Under the pieces are notes generated by a model. That model searched no databases. It was not told the origin of the DNA and was given only the letters and a program-made list of their open reading frames with translations. Positions 61,908 to 64,000 of a stretch of 64,000 nt of DNA are shown here, one piece after another. Numbering within the stretch: position 1 is the stretch's first letter; each line of letters opens with the position of its first letter. Both the position numbers and the translations under genes were made by a program. The stretch comes from Asticcacaulis solisilvae. Lineage in GTDB: Bacteria > Pseudomonadota > Alphaproteobacteria > Caulobacterales > Caulobacteraceae. Location of the stretch: positions 601,655 through 665,654 of the forward strand of contig NZ_JAGGMI010000002.1 of the NCBI RefSeq assembly GCF_017875235.1, given 5' to 3'.

Positions 61908-63800
61908 ATGAATGAGATCAAGACCGAATCGTCGCTGCAGGAGGCATTGGAAGGCCTGTTCGGCACATCCTTAGGCGAAGGCGCCAGCCTCATTTCCCTG
62001 CCAGGAGGCTCGCGCCTGTTCAGCGCCGGCGACGAATCCGACCACCTGTATCTGCTGCGCTCCGGGCGTCTGGGCGTCTTCCGCCACGACGAGGATGTCG
62101 ATGAACAGAGCCTGATCGGCATCATCCGTCCCGGCGAACCCGTGGGCGAAATGTCGCTGATCGCCGGCACCTATCACACCTCATCCGTCATTGCCCTGCG
62201 TGACTCGGACCTTTTGGCCATGCCGCGCGAGGACTTCCTGAAGGCCATCGATTCGCGCCCCGAACTGCTGCTGGCCCTGTCACGCAAGATTATCGACCGC
62301 GTCCGGCGCACCATCCCCAATGTGACGCCCAACGTCTTCGCCTTCTTCGGCCTGTGCGAAGCCAGCATCCTTCCGATGGTCGAACGCGTCGCCACACAGG
62401 TCCGCGCCCTGGGCTACAAGGTCGCGGTACTGGACAAGGGCTTTCACGGCACCACGCCCGAAGCCTTTTCGCGCATCGAGGCCGAGAACGACTTTGTCCT
62501 GCACGTCGCCGAAAAGCACGAAAGTCACTGGCGCCTTTTAAGTGCGCGCCAGGTCGATCACGTCTTCCTGGTGGCCGACGCCGAAACCAAGCCGGACCTG
62601 TGGCAGACCGAGGGCGAGAAGTCGATGCTGCACCGCGCGCCCGACCTGCTGCTCTTCTATCCCGAAGGCGTCGCCAAGGCACAGGTTCCGGGCCGGACCA
62701 ATGCCTGGCTGCATGCTATCAAGCCCAATCGCTGGTTCCATATCCATCCTCACGACGTCGCCGATGTTGCCCGGCTGGCGCGCATCATCACCGGTCACAG
62801 CGTCGGCATCGTGTTTTCCGGCGGCGGCGCGCGGGCGTTTGCCCAGATCGGCGCCATCCAGGCCCTGCGCGAAGCCCATATTCCCGTTGATTTCGTCTGC
62901 GGGTCGTCCATGGGCGCCATCCTGTCGGCCTGCTTGGCCATGCAATGGGACGACGACGAGATCGAACGCCGAATGCGCGACGCCTTCGTCGATTCCTCGC
63001 CGCTGGACGATATCGCCTTCCCCTTCATCGCCATGACCTCGGGCAAGAAGGTCGATGAGCGCCTGGAGAAGCACTTCGGCGAGATCATGATCGAGGACAT
63101 GCCCCTGCCCTATTTTTGCCTGTCGTCCAACCTGACCTCGGGCACGCTGAAGGTCCATAAGACCGGGCGCCTGCGTGATGCCCTGCGCGCCTCGATCTCG
63201 CTGCCCGGCGTGCTCCCGCCCGTCGTCCAGGACAACGAAGTGCTGGTCGACGGCGCCGTCATGCGCTCCTTCCCGGCGACCATGATGCGTAATACGCATC
63301 TGGGCACGGTCATCGGCGTCGATGTCACCCGCGCGCGCGGCGTCGACCCCAGGGCCCTGTCCGTGCCCAAGAAGCTGACCTCGTGGTTCGCGCGCGGCGA
63401 CTGGCGGCGCGGCCCGCCGATCGTCTCGGTCATGATGCGCTCGGCCACCATCACCACCGCCGCCGACCTGGCGCAGTCGCGCGCGGCGACGGACCTGCTG
63501 ATCATCCCAGAGCCTGAGGGCGTCGAGATTCGCGACTGGAAGGCCTACGACAAGGCGGTCGAAAACGGCTACCAGACGACCGTGCACGCCCTGTCGCAAC
63601 TGGACTGCCCCGTGACCACGCTGCGCAAGATGGGCCGCAGCATCCATCCCAATGTCCCCGCCTTCACCCCCGACGACAGCTTTGCCCAGGCCGTGGCGCA
63701 GATCCCGGAAAAGCCGCCGGAACGGCAAAAGACCATCAAGCCAGCCTCCAAGGCTGACCGCAAACCGCGTCCCAAGGCCGGCAAGCCGACCGAGCCATAA
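61908..63800 (+). CDS. NTE-type patatin-like phospholipase with a cNMP-binding domain
   Basis: A 630-residue protein. An N-terminal cyclic-nucleotide-binding domain (about 15-130; GDESDHLYLLRSGRLGVF, RPGEPVGEMSLIAG) is followed by a patatin lipase domain with the oxyanion box SGGGARAF (about 304-311), the nucleophile in GSSMG (Ser334) and the catalytic Asp in VLVDGAV (about 448). This is the layout of neuropathy target esterase and bacterial RssA-like relatives, which hydrolyse lysophospholipids. The C-terminus is Lys/Pro-rich. An in-frame GTG at 61899 is an alternative start. Confidence 0.93.
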   Translation: MNEIKTESSLQEALEGLFGTSLGEGASLISLPGGSRLFSAGDESDHLYLLRSGRLGVFRHDEDVDEQSLIGIIRPGEPVGEMSLIAGTYHTSSVIALRDSDLLAMPREDFLKAIDSRPELLLALSRKIIDRVRRTIPNVTPNVFAFFGLCEASILPMVERVATQVRALGYKVAVLDKGFHGTTPEAFSRIEAENDFVLHVAEKHESHWRLLSARQVDHVFLVADAETKPDLWQTEGEKSMLHRAPDLLLFYPEGVAKAQVPGRTNAWLHAIKPNRWFHIHPHDVADVARLARIITGHSVGIVFSGGGARAFAQIGAIQALREAHIPVDFVCGSSMGAILSACLAMQWDDDEIERRMRDAFVDSSPLDDIAFPFIAMTSGKKVDERLEKHFGEIMIEDMPLPYFCLSSNLTSGTLKVHKTGRLRDALRASISLPGVLPPVVQDNEVLVDGAVMRSFPATMMRNTHLGTVIGVDVTRARGVDPRALSVPKKLTSWFARGDWRRGPPIVSVMMRSATITTAADLAQSRAATDLLIIPEPEGVEIRDWKAYDKAVENGYQTTVHALSQLDCPVTTLRKMGRSIHPNVPAFTPDDSFAQAVAQIPEKPPERQKTIKPASKADRKPRPKAGKPTEP

Positions 63801-63823
63801 AAAAAGGAGGGCGATCGCCCTCC
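63799..63823 (-). terminator. Palindrome with A-run: terminator oriented for the minus strand
   Basis: GGAGGGCGATCGCCCTCC (63806-63823) is a perfect 18-base palindrome preceded by seven A residues. The T-run is therefore only on the minus strand. On the plus strand the expected T-run after the patatin gene is missing, where the IS sequence begins. Confidence 0.7.
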
Positions 63824-64000
63824 AGACTGCTGACAAACCTCTGGCGTAAGTCGGGGGTTTCTGATTCATTGAGGTATGCTCAAAGCGCCGTCAGCCGAAC
63901 AAACCGCCCTTGAGATGGTTACGCTCGAAGGCTTGGTTCCGAAGGATCATCTGCTTCGCAAGATCGAAGCTGTGATCGACTTTTCATTTATTCATGACCG
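63824..64000 (+). mobile_element. Left end of an IS1182-family insertion sequence, continues outside the window
   Basis: Directly after the terminator stem comes an AT-richer leader (agactgctgacaaacctctgg...) and then the start of an IS1182-like transposase at 63876. The terminal inverted repeat is probably within about 50 bases of 63824, but without the right end it cannot be fixed. Confidence 0.6.
63876..64000 (+). CDS. IS1182-family transposase, N-terminal fragment
   Basis: From the ATG at 63876 (GAGG just upstream) the frame stays open to the window edge, giving 41 codons. The peptide contains EMVTLEGLVPKDHLLRKIEA and IDFSFI, which match the highly conserved start of IS1182-type DDE transposases. 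The gene continues beyond the window, so its integrity cannot be judged. Confidence 0.8.
   Translation, partial: MLKAPSAEQTALEMVTLEGLVPKDHLLRKIEAVIDFSFIHD

Noticed and set aside
62538..63869. A 443-codon frame opposite the cNMP-patatin gene
   Set aside because: The plus-strand protein has complete catalytic motifs. The reverse frame also runs through the terminator palindrome.

Overview
The window looks like ordinary chromosome from an alphaproteobacterium of the order Caulobacterales. The evidence is a CcrM-type GANTC methyltransferase next to rnhB, with a CtrA-like box and GANTC sites upstream; the order mutY-dciA-dsbA-smc; an F0 ATP synthase operon (atpI-B-E-b'-b) without the F1 genes; and petABC in one operon. 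The base composition looks moderately high in GC, lower than I would expect for Caulobacter or Brevundimonas, so an Asticcacaulis-like organism is my best guess. That placement is inference from gene content only.

Layout. 1-8 kb: the end of a COG1565 methyltransferase, pgeF, prs, a lipoprotein with a lysine-rich tail, rplY, pth, a GT1-like glycosyltransferase and ychF, all on the plus strand. 8-16 kb: petA-petB-petC on the minus strand, then trmL and hemF, converging on a minus-strand group (glutamine amidotransferase, CCA-adding enzyme, GNAT, enoyl-CoA hydratase). 16-22 kb: a secreted protein built from five four-cysteine repeats, a lipoprotein, a dihydroorotase, a GT9 glycosyltransferase and ygfZ. 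22-29 kb: four DUF805 membrane proteins in tandem, rnhB, a lipoprotein, ccrM, a secreted protein and mutY. 29-38 kb: dciA, three DsbA-like oxidoreductases, smc and the F0 operon. 38-44 kb: the glycine cleavage operon gcvT-gcvH-gcvPA-gcvPB behind a tandem glycine riboswitch. 44-54 kb: NYN and zinc-ribbon proteins, argS, ispH-rnhA, a small membrane protein with an XRE regulator, an alpha/beta hydrolase, a gamma-carbonic-anhydrase-like protein, phoH, an Lrp regulator and RidA. 54-64 kb: tRNA-Leu(UAA), an M28 peptidase, a CinA-like protein, sfsA, a DUF2156 protein, a SPOR lipoprotein, panC, a DUF1489 protein and a cNMP-binding patatin. The last bases are the start of an IS1182-type transposase.

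No prophage, defence island, CRISPR array or secondary-metabolite cluster is visible. The non-routine content is mostly non-coding: a GANTC-dense ccrM promoter; six copies of a structured palindromic repeat, mostly just after gene ends; a 117-bp nested palindrome between rplY and pth; a candidate small RNA upstream of phoH; the riboswitch with a possible coupling leader peptide at gcvT; and a palindromic operator in front of a membrane-protein/XRE pair. Among proteins, the five-repeat cysteine protein, the four DUF805 paralogs and the three DsbA paralogs are the most unusual.
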